Positions 8,774 through 18,614 of a stretch of DNA of 64,000 bases are shown piece by piece. The stretch's first letter is position 1. The number at the start of each line of letters is the position of its first letter. Under the pieces are notes generated by a model. That model saw only the letters and a list, made by a program, of their open reading frames with translations. It had not been told where the DNA came from and made no database searches. Source of the DNA: Flectonema sp. DT1601 (taxonomy: Eukaryota > Euglenozoa > Diplonemea > Diplonemida > Diplonemidae); NCBI GenBank assembly GCA_964019425.1, contig OZ025843.1, forward strand, positions 434,001 to 498,000, given 5' to 3'. The translations under genes were made by a program, and so were the position numbers.

Positions 8774-11090
8774 CGGAAAATAGAAAGTAATCGACATAGT
8801 CGATCGATAAAAAAAACAATGATAACATTGTTTATTCTTTTTTTTTTTTTTATTTTAAATTCTTTTTATTTATTTTTTAAAGAAAAAAAAACGGAAAATA
8901 GAAATTAGTCGACAAAGTCGAACGATAAAAAAAAACAATGATAACATTGTTTATTCTTTTTTTTGTATTTTTTTATATTCTTTTTTATTAATTTTGAAAA
9001 AAAAACAATCAGTTTAGCGTCTTGACCAGGACGGAAAATAGAAAGTAATCGACATAGTCGATCGATAAAAAAAACAATGATAACATTGTTTATTCTTTTT
9101 TTTTTTTTTTTTTTTTAAATTCTTTTTATTAATTTTTTAAAGAAAAAAAACGGAAAATAGAAATTAGTCAACAAAGTCGAACGATAAAAAAAAACAATGA
9201 TAACATTGTTTATTCTTTTTTTTTATTTTTTTTTTTTAATATTTTTTTTTTATTTTGAAAAAAAAAACAATCAGTTTAGCGTCTTGACCAGGACGGAAAA
9301 TAGAAAGTAATCGACATAGTCGATCGATAAAAAAAACAATGATAACATTGTTTATTCTTTTTTTTGTATTTTTTTATATTCTTTTTTAATAATTTTGAAA
9401 AAAAAACAATCAGTTTAGCGTCTTGACCAGGACGGAAAATAGAAAGTGATCGACATAGTCGATCGATAAAAAAACAATGATAACATTGTTTATTCTTTTT
9501 TTTTTTATTTTAAATTCTTTTTATTTATTTTTTAAAGAAAAAAAAAACGGAAAATAGAAATTAGTCGACAAAGTCGAACGATAAAAAAACAATGATAACA
9601 TTGTTTATTCTTTTTTTGTATTTTTTTATATTCTTTTTTATTAATTTTGAAAAAAAAAACAATCAGTTTAGCGTCTTGACCAGGACGGAAAATAGAAAGT
9701 GATCGACATAGTCGATCGATAAAAAAAAACAATGATAACATTGTTTATTCTTTTTTTTTATTTTAAATTCTTTTTATTTATTCTTTAAAGAAAAAAAACG
9801 GAAAATAGAAATTAGTCGACAAAGTCGAACGATAAAAAAAAACAATGATAACATTGTTTTTCCTTTTTTTTTTTTTTTTTTTTTTTTTATATTCTTTTTT
9901 ATTAATTTTGAAAAAAAAACAATCAGTTTAGCGTCTTGACCAGGACGGAAAATAGAAAGTGATCGACATAGTCGATCGATAAAAAAACAATGATAACATT
10001 GTTTATTCTTTTTTTTTATTTTAAATTCTTTTTATTTATTTTTTAAAGAAAAAAAAAACGGAAAATAGAAATTAGTCGACAAAGTCGAACGATAAAAAAA
10101 CAATGATAACATTGTTTATTCTTTTTTTGTATTTTTTTATATTCTTTTTTATTAATTTTGAAAAGAAAAAACAATCAGTTTAGCGTCTTGACCAGGACGG
10201 AAAATAGAAAGTGATCGACATAGTCGATCGATAAAAAAACAATGATAACATTGTTTATTTTTTTTTTTTTATTTTAAATTCTTTTTATTTATTCTTTAAA
10301 GAAAAGAAACGGAAAATAGAAATTAGTCGACAAAGTCGAACGATAAAAAAAAAACAATGATAACATTGTTTATTCTTTTTTTTTTTTTTTTTTTTATATT
10401 CTTTTTTATTAATTTTGAAAAAAAAACAATCAGTTTAGCGTCTTGACCAGGACGGAAAATAGAAAGTGATCGACATAGTCGATCGATAAAAAAACAATGA
10501 TAACATTGTTTATTCTTTTTTTTTATTTTAAATTCTTTTTATTTATTTTTTAAAGAAAAAAAACGGAAAATAGAAATTAGTCAACAAAGTCGAACGATAA
10601 AAAAAAACAATGATAACATTGTTTATTCTTTTTTTTTTTTTTTTTTTTTATTCTTTTTTATTAATTTTGAAAAAAAAACAATCAGTTTAGCGTCTTGACC
10701 AGGACGGAAAATAGAAAGTGATCGACATAGTCGATCGATAAAAAAACAATGATAACATTGTTTATTCTTTTTTATTTATTTTAAATTCTTTTTATTTATT
10801 TTTTACAGAAAAAAAACGGAAAATAGAAATTAGTCAACAAAGTCGAACAATAAAAAAAAAACAATGATAACATTGTTTATTCTTTTTTTTTTTTTTTTTT
10901 TTTTTATATTCTTTTTTATTAATTTTGAAAAAAAAAAACAATCAGTTTAGCGTCTTGACCAGGACGGAAAACTGGAAGTAATCGACATAGTCGATCGATA
11001 AAAAAAACAATGATAACATTGTTTCATCTTTTATATTTTTTAATTTTTTTTTTTTATATTTGAAGAAAAGAAAGAAGAAAAAAAAAAAAA
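8774..11090 (+). repeat. Hairpin satellite array I
   Basis: About eighteen copies of the core AACAATGATAACATTGTT. Two monomer types alternate. Type A has CAGTTTAGCGTCTTGACC plus the dyad ATCGACATAGTCGAT. Type B starts at CGGAAAATAGAAATTAG and has TCGACAAAGTCGA. One A-B pair is about 255 bp. Long T-tracts end each monomer. The array starts inside a monomer at the junction with the 1539-bp array and fades into A/T-rich DNA after 11030. Confidence 0.85.
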
Positions 11091-11101
11091 AAAAAAACAA
11101 G

Positions 11102-11707
11102 CGGAATTGATCATAATGGGTGGCAGGGGTTGATATAACTTCATTTGAAAATTCTTCTTTTTTAATTTCTTTTTTTTTGAAATTTTTTTTTTATTTAACA
11201 GGAGTTAAGATCACTTACATGAGTTAACACAACACAGATACGAGAGTAGCAAAATGAGGTAACACTACCAATTCAACAAAAAATAATCAGGATCGGACAC
11301 AAGGAGGAGAGTTCATTCTACCTCTCACTGTCCTTGCTGGTATCTTAAGTGTCTTGGTATCTCTTGTGTGTCGGTATCTCGGAAGTGCTGGTATCTCGTA
11401 TGTGCGTTGGTATCTCTTGCGTGTTGGTATCTCTTGCACATAATAAAAAAAAATATTGAGTTAACATGATCAGTTTTATTTATCATCAGAGACAGACCGG
11501 AACTATTTGAAAATAAAATGTAGATGGGAAACAGTGAAAATTAAAATGAATGATAAAATTAAATGAGATTTATGACATAACAGACCAGATAGAGAGTAAT
11601 AAAGGGAAAAGGAAAACGGAAAGGGTTCATTCACTTAGTTAAAGTTAAGACCGATTAGTCAGTTTAAGGTCTTGACTAGGACCAACAAAAAAAAAAAAAA
11701 TATAAAT
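11102..11707 (+). repeat. Spacer element X with GGTATCTC minisatellite
   Basis: Moderately repeated DNA that starts ACAAGCGGAATTGATCATAA and recurs, diverged, at 60421-60914, inverted at 41420-42030 and partly at 35951-36411. A minisatellite of roughly 20-bp period with core GGTATCTC spans 11338-11440. Further right it contains GACCGGAACTATTTGAAAAT and the hairpin GGTCTTGACTAGGACC (11668-11683), both related to parts of the 1356/1539-bp units. No gene is seen. Confidence 0.6.
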
Positions 11708-12469
11708 CATAGATGGAAGTGCCCTACAATTTGGAGGGCGTGTAGGGCGCTTGTAGGGCGCTTTTAATATAAATATTATTTTGGAGGGCGCTTTTTTTTT
11801 CCTTTTTTATTACTATAAGACAGCTAAATTGACAGGGACTTACACTGACGCACAAGTATTTTGACGCAGAAGCCAAAAAAATTTTTTTTGACATGCTTGG
11901 CAGTCTTTCGAAAAAGAGAAAAAAGGGTGTCACGGGGTTCGAACCCGAGACCTCCAGGTCATGGTTCGACGGTCAACAATGGCAAAAACAATGGACCACT
12001 CCTTGAGAGCTTCCGGAGCCTGCTGCAATCCCTGAAGCTGAAACTCATTTCAGTGGACGATGCATCCCAGATCTACAAGGAGCTGATTAGCCCGCAGAAT
12101 GCACCAAGTCGAATATAGAGGGATTCGAGGAGGGAGAGTGCGTTCTTGCTAACCTGTTAATAGGCCGGTCTTCACGGTACCTTGTGAGAAAAAAAAGAAG
12201 TTTACTGGTGGCAAGTAAACTGATATCCCAGAGACGCATTTGATCGGGCGAACCGGAGAAAAGTCAAATAAGATGCGATTCGACCTCGCTGAGGGCAGGG
12301 GTGTGTCAAAATGAGCTCGGCATTATATTAAATTTAATTAAAAAAGCGCCCTCCAGCGCCCTATTTTGGCCCTATTTTGGCCCTACAATGGCCCTATTTT
12401 GGCCCTACAAATTTTTGTGGCTGATTTTCACCAGGCGCCCTCCAAATTTGGAGGGCACTTCCATCTATG
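11708..12469. mobile_element. MITE with 6-bp target duplication, copy 1
   Basis: Terminal inverted repeats start CATAGATGGAAGTGCCCT at both ends. The target duplication ATAAAT is at 11702-11707 and 12470-12475. Subterminal GGGCGC-type motifs (AGGGCGCTT several times on the left, GGCCCTATTTT several times on the right) look like transposase-binding repeats. There is no transposase; an 85-codon frame inside is not convincing. On the minus strand the interior has an ideal box B, GGGTTCGAACCCC (about 11937-11949), followed by ACACCC and a T-run, i.e. a tRNA 3' half with Pol III terminator. Six-bp duplications are known for IS3EU and Dada families, but I cannot assign the superfamily. Confidence 0.8.
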
Positions 12470-12475
12470 ATAAAT

Positions 12476-13001
12476 AAATAAATAAATAACGATCAAGCTG
12501 AGCTGATCTTGTTTTTATTAAAATAAGGGGAGCGGGAGGGATGGAAGGAATAAAGGAAAAAAAAAGAAAAGGTCGATCAATTGGATCTGGTCGTCGAGAA
12601 GAAGAAGACAATTATTTTAAAGGTCGATCGGCATAGCCGATCGTTGAGAAAAATAACCAGATATAAATACAATCAGTTTAAATAAAAAAAAAAAAAAATA
12701 AATAAATAAAAAAAAAAAAAGTTTAACGATCAAGCTGAGCTGATCTTGTTTTTATTAAAATAAGGGGAGCGGGAGGGATGGAAGGAATAAAGGAAAAAAA
12801 AAAGAAAAGGTCGATCAATTGGATCTGATCGTCGAGAAGAAGAAAACAATTGTTTTTAAAAAAAATGATCGGTATAGCCGATCGTTGAGAAAAGAACAGA
12901 TATAAATACAATCGGTTTTGGTGATCGACGAGTGGAGCGATCACTTGACAAGAAGGAAAAAAGGAAGGACCGATTAATTGGGGCTTTGGTTGTATTTTGT
13001 T
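12476..13001 (-). repeat. LINE-tail tandem repeat fragment
   Basis: Two units of about 240 bp that start CGATCAAGCTGAGCTGATC and contain GGGAGCGGGAGGGATGG, CAATTGGATCTG and the hairpin GATCGGTATAGCCGATC or a close variant. They are followed by GACGAGTGGAGCGATCACTT. The same order is found next to LINE 3' ends at 36412-37100, 40740-41410, 49838-50230 and 60915-61400. This copy is cut before the unique LINE 3' UTR. Confidence 0.7.
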
Positions 13002-13077
13002 TTTTGTTCTTGCTCTTCAGGGAGGGCCTTAGCCAAAAGCTAACAGTCCAAATCTCACCTGGAAATTCAACTCACCC
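13002..13077 (-). repeat. Short inverted fragment of the E1 unit end
   Basis: Reads the first 75 bp of the 1356-bp unit backwards, including the hairpin TTAGCCAAAAGCTAA at 13029-13043, and stops at GAGTTGAATTTCC, the same base at which the tandem arrays and the fragment at 14188-14668 stop. This supports a fixed element end at that point. Confidence 0.75.
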
Positions 13078-13104
13078 CGTTTATTCTTTTTTTTTATTTT
13101 AAAT

Positions 13105-13876
13105 CATAGATGGAAGTGCCCTACAATTTGGAGGGCGTGTAGGGCGCTTGTAGGGCGCTTTTAATATAAATATTATTTTGGAGGGCGCTTTTTTTTACCT
13201 TTTTTATTACTATAAGACAGCTAAATTGACGTCGACTTACACTGACGCACAAGTATTTTGACGCAGAAGCCAAAAAAATTTTTGACATGCTTGGCAGTCT
13301 TTCGAAAAAGAGAAAAAAGGGTGTCACGGGGTTCGAACCCGAGACCTCCAGGTCATGGTTCGGAGGTCAACAATGGCAAAAACAATGGGCCACTCCTTGA
13401 GAGCTTCCGGAGCCTAGTGCAATCCCTGAAGCTGAAACTCATTTCAGTGGACGATGCATCCCAGATCTACAAGGAGCTGATTAGCCCGCAGAATGCACCG
13501 AGTCGAATATAGAGGGATTCGAGGAGGGAGAGAGTGCGTTCTTGCTAGCCTGTTAATAGGTCGGTCTTCACGGTACCTTGTGAGAAAAAAAAAGAAGTTT
13601 ACTGGTGGCAAGTAAACTGATATCCCAGAGACGCATTTGATCGGGCGAACCGGAGAAAAGTCAAATAAGATGCGATTCGACCCTCGCTGAGGGCAGGGGT
13701 GTGTCAAAATGAGCTCGGCATTATATTAAATTTAATTAAAAAAGCGCCCTACGCGCCCTCCAGCGCCCTATTTTGGCCCTATTTTGGCCCTACAATGGCC
13801 CTATTTTGGCCCTACAAATTTTTGTGGCTGATTTTCACCAGGCGCCCTCCAAATTTGGAGGGCACTTCCATCTATG
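13105..13876. mobile_element. MITE with 6-bp target duplication, copy 2
   Basis: Second copy of the element at 11708-12469, very similar throughout, with the same terminal inverted repeats. Its target duplication is TTAAAT (13099-13104 and 13877-13882). It lies in the TTATTTTAAATTC part of a hairpin-satellite monomer, so the empty site is readable from neighbouring monomers. The minus-strand box B GGGTTCGAACCCC is kept. The two different target duplications show two independent insertions about 1.4 kb apart. Confidence 0.85.
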
Positions 13877-14110
13877 TTAAATTCTTTTTATTTATTTTTT
13901 AAAGAAAAAAAACGGAAAATAGAAATTAGTCAACAAAGTCGAACAATAAAAAAAAACAATGATAACATTGTTTATTCTTTTTTTTTTTTTTTTTTTTTTA
14001 TATTCTTTTTTATTAATTTTGAAAAAAAAAACAATCAGTTTAGCGTCTTGACCAGGACGGAAAATAGAAAGTAATCGACATAGTCGATCGATAAAAAAAA
14101 ACAATGATAA
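13877..14110 (+). repeat. Hairpin satellite remnant
   Basis: About two monomers (one type B, one type A) that continue the satellite interrupted by MITE copy 2. It breaks off inside AACAATGATAA at 14110. Confidence 0.8.
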
Positions 14111-14187
14111 CCCACTCTATTTATCGTCATTGGTGCGCACCTTCGAACAGGAAGGCCAACACTGACGGAATTTTTTACTTCTCTTCC
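14111..14187. other. Short low-copy spacer
   Basis: Seventy-odd bases (CCACTCTATTTATCGTC onward) not seen elsewhere in the window. No feature recognised. Confidence 0.4.
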
Positions 14188-14668
14188 CCATAGTGAGCAA
14201 GTACAACAGGTAGCATTGGTAGTCTGTTGATCCTGAGTGATCCCAGCTACAGTTTTGTTTTTCTTTCTTTTTTTTAGAAGAAGATCAGGACATCCAAGCA
14301 CTGCTGGATAGTTGCTGAATGCAGGGCCTGCCTGTGGCATTATAATAACAGGCTAAGTCATTTGTAGTTCATAGTTTACCTTTGATTTTATAACTTCACA
14401 TAGGGTACTATGAACGATGAGAGATCCAGTGGGATCACTCAGGGTCTAGTAGAGACCACCAATGTTGTGCGTTGATAGGCAAGGTGACCAACCTTGACAT
14501 TCTTTCTTTTCTCTCCTGTTGTGACAAACACAAAATACACACACAGCTTACAGTGTGTTCTTTGTGTATGTTTTCTTCAGGTGTGAGTAGTTTTTTTGCT
14601 CTTGCTCTTCAGGGAGGGCCTTAGCCAAAAGCTAACAGTCCAAATCTCACCTGGTAAACTCAACTCAG
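14188..14668 (-). repeat. Inverted 5' third of a 1356/1539-type unit
   Basis: Matches the first 480 bp of the tandem unit on the opposite strand, with the hairpin TTAGCCAAAAGCTAA at 14621-14635. The end ACTCAACTC coincides with the unit boundary of the arrays. The TTTACC form of the terminal segment matches the 1539-bp family, while TTGGATGT-type bases match the 1356-bp family, so it is a mosaic or an ancestor of the two. Confidence 0.75.
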
Positions 14669-15452
14669 GGTTGAACCTTGGGAAAAAAACAAACAATAAA
14701 CACAGTGTAGACAAACACCCGCCGGACATCTGCAGAGCAGCGATCGATGTCGATGTCTTCGTTGTCGAACTTCCTGGCGTTTATGTTTTTGTTTTTAACA
14801 ACAACACAACACCAACTAACAGGTTTGTCTCATTGCCCGTTCTTTCTTGTTTCCCTTTGCCGCCGGAAGAACGAAGGTCGACGGAGGTCCGAAGCATTGC
14901 TTGCGATGATGTTCCGGTATGTGTTGCGTCTCTGTTATTTGTTTGTTTCAACTCAATTGGTTCATCTCAGGTTTTAGAAGTCTTCGTCCTGTTCGTTGGG
15001 AAGGGCCTGAATCAAAAGTTCACTGCCCCTATTCCTCTCCCAAATTTCTTATTCAGCTTGCCACATGACTGTGTGACATTATTGCTACATTGTAGCTCCC
15101 CTACAAAAACCTTATTTTTTGCAGTTGTCTTTTGGTTGTAGCAACTTTTATTTTATGCTTTTCTAATGTCCCAAAGTTGGTTTATTTTACTTTTTTTTTC
15201 TGCAAGGGAACAGTCCAAAGCATAAGTCCGAACAGCCCTAAGGCCAGTGAACGCACTGATTGTTAGGTATTGTATTCCAGGGAAAGTTTGGTTTGTATAC
15301 TTTATTTTTATTTTATTTTATTTAATTTGTTAAAAGAAAACAGGTAACTTTACATGAGCATCGGCTCGAACGGCTCTGGCGAAGCGAGTGAACGAGTCTG
15401 ATTGCTGAGTATTGTATTCTGTTTTCTTGTTCTTTTTTTAATTTATTTCAAA
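14669..15452. other. Low-copy DNA with hairpin E3 and a diverged repeat pair
   Basis: About 780 bp with more balanced composition than its surroundings. A 181-codon open frame (14596-15141) crosses from the E1 end into it and resembles no protein I know. Hairpin E3, TGAATCAAAAGTTCA (15008-15022), lies in a context like that of E1 and E2. Two diverged copies of a roughly 70-bp motif, each containing AGTGAACG and GTATTGTATTC, lie at 15217-15290 and 15360-15425. The gene content of this stretch remains unknown. Confidence 0.5.
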
Positions 15453-15847
15453 GAATTTCGATAAAGTGGGAAGTAACGGACTGGGAGCTTTTGGCTCCTG
15501 CCCTATTCCCGATGTAAACTTTCTTTTTATTTTTTTTTTTTTTTTAACAGGCCCAAAGGGCGACAATGATGGTTGCTGACCAAGGAATAATATTCAAATG
15601 AATTTTCGTTTCAAAGAAACGAACAGAATTAAGAGAGAGGTAGAGAAAAAAAAAAAAAAAAAAAAGAAAGAATAGAAGAAAAATATGAAGAGGAATTAAT
15701 CAAACATGAAAAAAAAAAAAATAAAATAAAATATAAATAAAAAACGTTGTATGAAAAAGGAAAAAAAGAAAAAAAAAAGACCAGAAAAGGAAAGAGAAAA
15801 TGAAAAGGTATAATATTATTGTGGGGATATGAGGATAGCAGGGAGAT

Positions 15848-15852
<5 letters not shown>
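15453..15852 (-). repeat. Repeat E2, copy 1
   Basis: A 400-bp repeat, read on the minus strand from GAGCATCTCCCTGCTATCC to a fixed end at TCGAAATTC. It contains TTCGTTTCTTTGAAACGAA (8-bp stem), GCCCTTTGGGC and the end hairpin GGAGCCAAAAGCTCC (15484-15498). Other copies are at 44671-45072 and 56233-56632. All three adjoin hairpin satellite on one side and unrelated sequence on the other. Confidence 0.8.
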
Positions 15853-15882
<30 letters not shown>

Positions 15883-16422
15883 TTATTATTTAAAAAAAGG
15901 AAACAATCAGTTTAGCGTCTCGATCAGGACGGAAAATAGAAATTAATCGACATAGTCGATCGATAGAAAAAAAACAATGATAACATTGTTTATTCCTTTT
16001 TTTTTTTTTTTTTTTTTATTCTTTTTATTTATTTTTAAAGAAAAAACAATCAGTTTAGCGTCCTGACCAGGACGGAAAATTGAAAGTGATCGACATAGTC
16101 GATCGATAGAAAAAAAACAATGATAACATTGTTTATTCTTTTTTTTTTTTTTTTTTTTTTTAAATCCTTTTAATTATTTTAAAGAAAAAACAATCAGTTT
16201 AGCGTCTTGACCAGGGCGGAAAATAGAAAGTAATCGACATAGTCGATCGATAAAAAAAAAACAATGATAACATTGTTTATTCCTTTTTTTTTTTTTTTTT
16301 TTTTTTATTCTTTTTATTTATTTTTAAAGAAAAAACAATCAGTTTAGCGTCCTGACCAGGACGGAAAATTGAAAGCGATCGACATAGTCGATCGATAAAA
16401 AAACAATGATAACATTGTTTAT

Positions 16423-16459
<37 letters not shown>

Positions 16460-17229
16460 CTTTTAATTATTTTTTAAAGAAAAAACAATCAGTTTAGCGT
16501 CTTGACCAGGACGGAAAATAGAAAGTGATCGACATAGTCGATCGATAAAAAACAATGATAACATTGTTTATTCTTTTTTTTTTTTTTTTTTTTTTTTAGT
16601 CCTTTTTATTATTTTAAAGAAAAAACAATCAGTTTAGCGTCTTGACCAGGACGAAAAATAGAAAGTGATCGACATAGTCGATCGATAAAAAAACAATGAT
16701 AACATTGTTTATTCTTTTTTTTTTTTTTTTTTTAAATTCTTTTTATTTATTTTTAAAGAAAAAAAAACGGAAAATAAAAATTAGTCGACAAAGTCGAACG
16801 ATAAAAAAAACAATGATAACATTGTTTATTCTTTTTTTTTTTTGTTTTTTTTTTATTCTTTTTTATTAATTTTGAAAAAAAAACAATCAGTTTAGCGTCT
16901 TGACCAGGACGGAAAATAGAAAGTAATCGACATAGTCGATCGATAAAAAAAAACAATGATAACATTGTTTACTCTTTTTTTTTTTTTTTTTAAATTCTTT
17001 TTATTTTAAAAAGAAAAAAAACGGAAAATAGAAATTAGTCAACAAAGTCGAACGATAAAAAAAACAATGATAACATTGTTTATTCTTTTTTTTTTATTTT
17101 TTTTTTTTATATTCTTTTTTATTAATTTTGAAAAAAAAAACAATCAGTTTAGCGTCTTGACCAGGACGGAAAATAGAAAGTGATCGACATAGTCGATCGA
17201 TAAAAAAAAACAATGATAACATTGTTTAT

Positions 17230-17265
<36 letters not shown>

Positions 17266-17634
17266 CTTTTTTTTTTTTTAAAGAAAAAACAATCAGTTTA
17301 GCGTCTTGACCAGGACGGAAAATAGAAAGTAATCGACATAGTCGATCGATAAAAAAAACAATGATAACATTGTTTATTCTTTTTTTTTTTTTTTAAATCT
17401 TTTTATTTATTTTTTAAAAAGAAAAAAAAAAACGGAAAATAGAAATTAGTCAACAACGTTGAACGATAAAAAAAAAACATTGATAACATTGTTTATTCTT
17501 TTTTTTTTATTTTTTTTTGTATTCTTTTTTATTAATTTTGAAAAAAAACAATCAGTTTTGCGTCTTGACCAGGACGGAAAATAGAAAGTGATCGACATAG
17601 TCGATCGATAAAAAAACAATGATAACATTGTTTA

Positions 17635-17669
<35 letters not shown>

Positions 17670-18066
17670 CTTTTTATTATTTTTAAAGAAAAAACAATCA
17701 GTTTAGCGTCTTGACCAGGACGAAAAATAGAAAGTGATCGACATAGTCGATCGATAAAAAAACAATGATAACATTGTTTATTCTTTTTTTTTTTTTTTTT
17801 TTTTTTTTAAATCCTTCTTTTTATTTTTTAAAGAAAAAACAATCAGTTTAGCGTCTTGACCAGGACGGAAAATAGAAAGTAATCGACATAGTCGATCGAT
17901 AAAATAAAAACAATGATAACATTGTTTATTCCTTTTTTTTTTTTTTTTTTTATTCTTTTTATTTATTTTTAAAGAAAAAACAATCAGTTTAGCGTCCTGA
18001 CCAGGACGGGAAATAGAAAGTGATCGACATAGTCGATCGATAAAAAAACAATGATAACATTGTTTA

Positions 18067-18097
<31 letters not shown>

Positions 18098-18211
18098 TTC
18101 TTTTTATTTATTTTTTAAAGAAAAAACATCAGTTTAGCGTCTTGACCAGGACGGAAAATAGAAATTAGTCGACAAAGTCGATCGATAACAAAACAATGAT
18201 AACATTGTTTA

Positions 18212-18242
<31 letters not shown>

Positions 18243-18614
18243 TTCTTTTTATTTATTTTTTAAAGAAAAAACAATCAGTTTAGCGTCCTGACCAGGACGG
18301 AAAATAGAAAGTAATCGACATAGTCGATCGATAAAAAAAAACAATGATAACATTGTTTAATCTTTTTTTTTTTTTTTTTTTTTTTATTCTTTTTATTAAT
18401 TTTGAAAAAAAAACAATCAGTTTAGCGTCTTGACCAGGACGGAAAATAGAAAGTAATCGACATAGTCGATCGATAAAAAAACAATGATAACATTGTTTAT
18501 TCTTTTTTTTTTTTTTTTTTTTAAATTCTTTTTATTTATTTTTTAAGAAGAAAAACGGAAAATAGAAATTAGTCGACAAAGTCGAACGATAAAAAAACAA
18601 TGATAACATTGTTG
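15853..18614 (+). repeat. Hairpin satellite array II
   Basis: About twenty monomers, mostly type A in the left part with A-B pairs later. It is closely related to array V (56633-60410), which follows E2 in the same way. Hairpin variants include CGTCTTGACCAGGACG, CGTCCTGACCAGGACG and CGTCTTGACCAGGGCG. Type B at 17450-17462 has TCAACAACGTTGA, a fully paired variant. The array ends at the junction with the 1356-bp array. Confidence 0.85.

Noticed and set aside
8774-11090. CRISPR-like array
   Set aside because: The repeats are regular, but the intervening DNA is also repetitive (T-tracts and related monomers), there are no unique spacers or cas genes, and the window is eukaryotic.
11861-12118. 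85-codon frame in the MITE containing RGSNPRPPGHGS
   Set aside because: This peptide is the typical translation of a tRNA T-arm region; the nucleotide signal (box B) explains it better than a protein.
14596-15141. 181-codon open frame as a host gene
   Set aside because: It starts inside the E1 repeat, crosses a repeat border, has no recognisable domain and has atypical hydrophobic low-complexity content.
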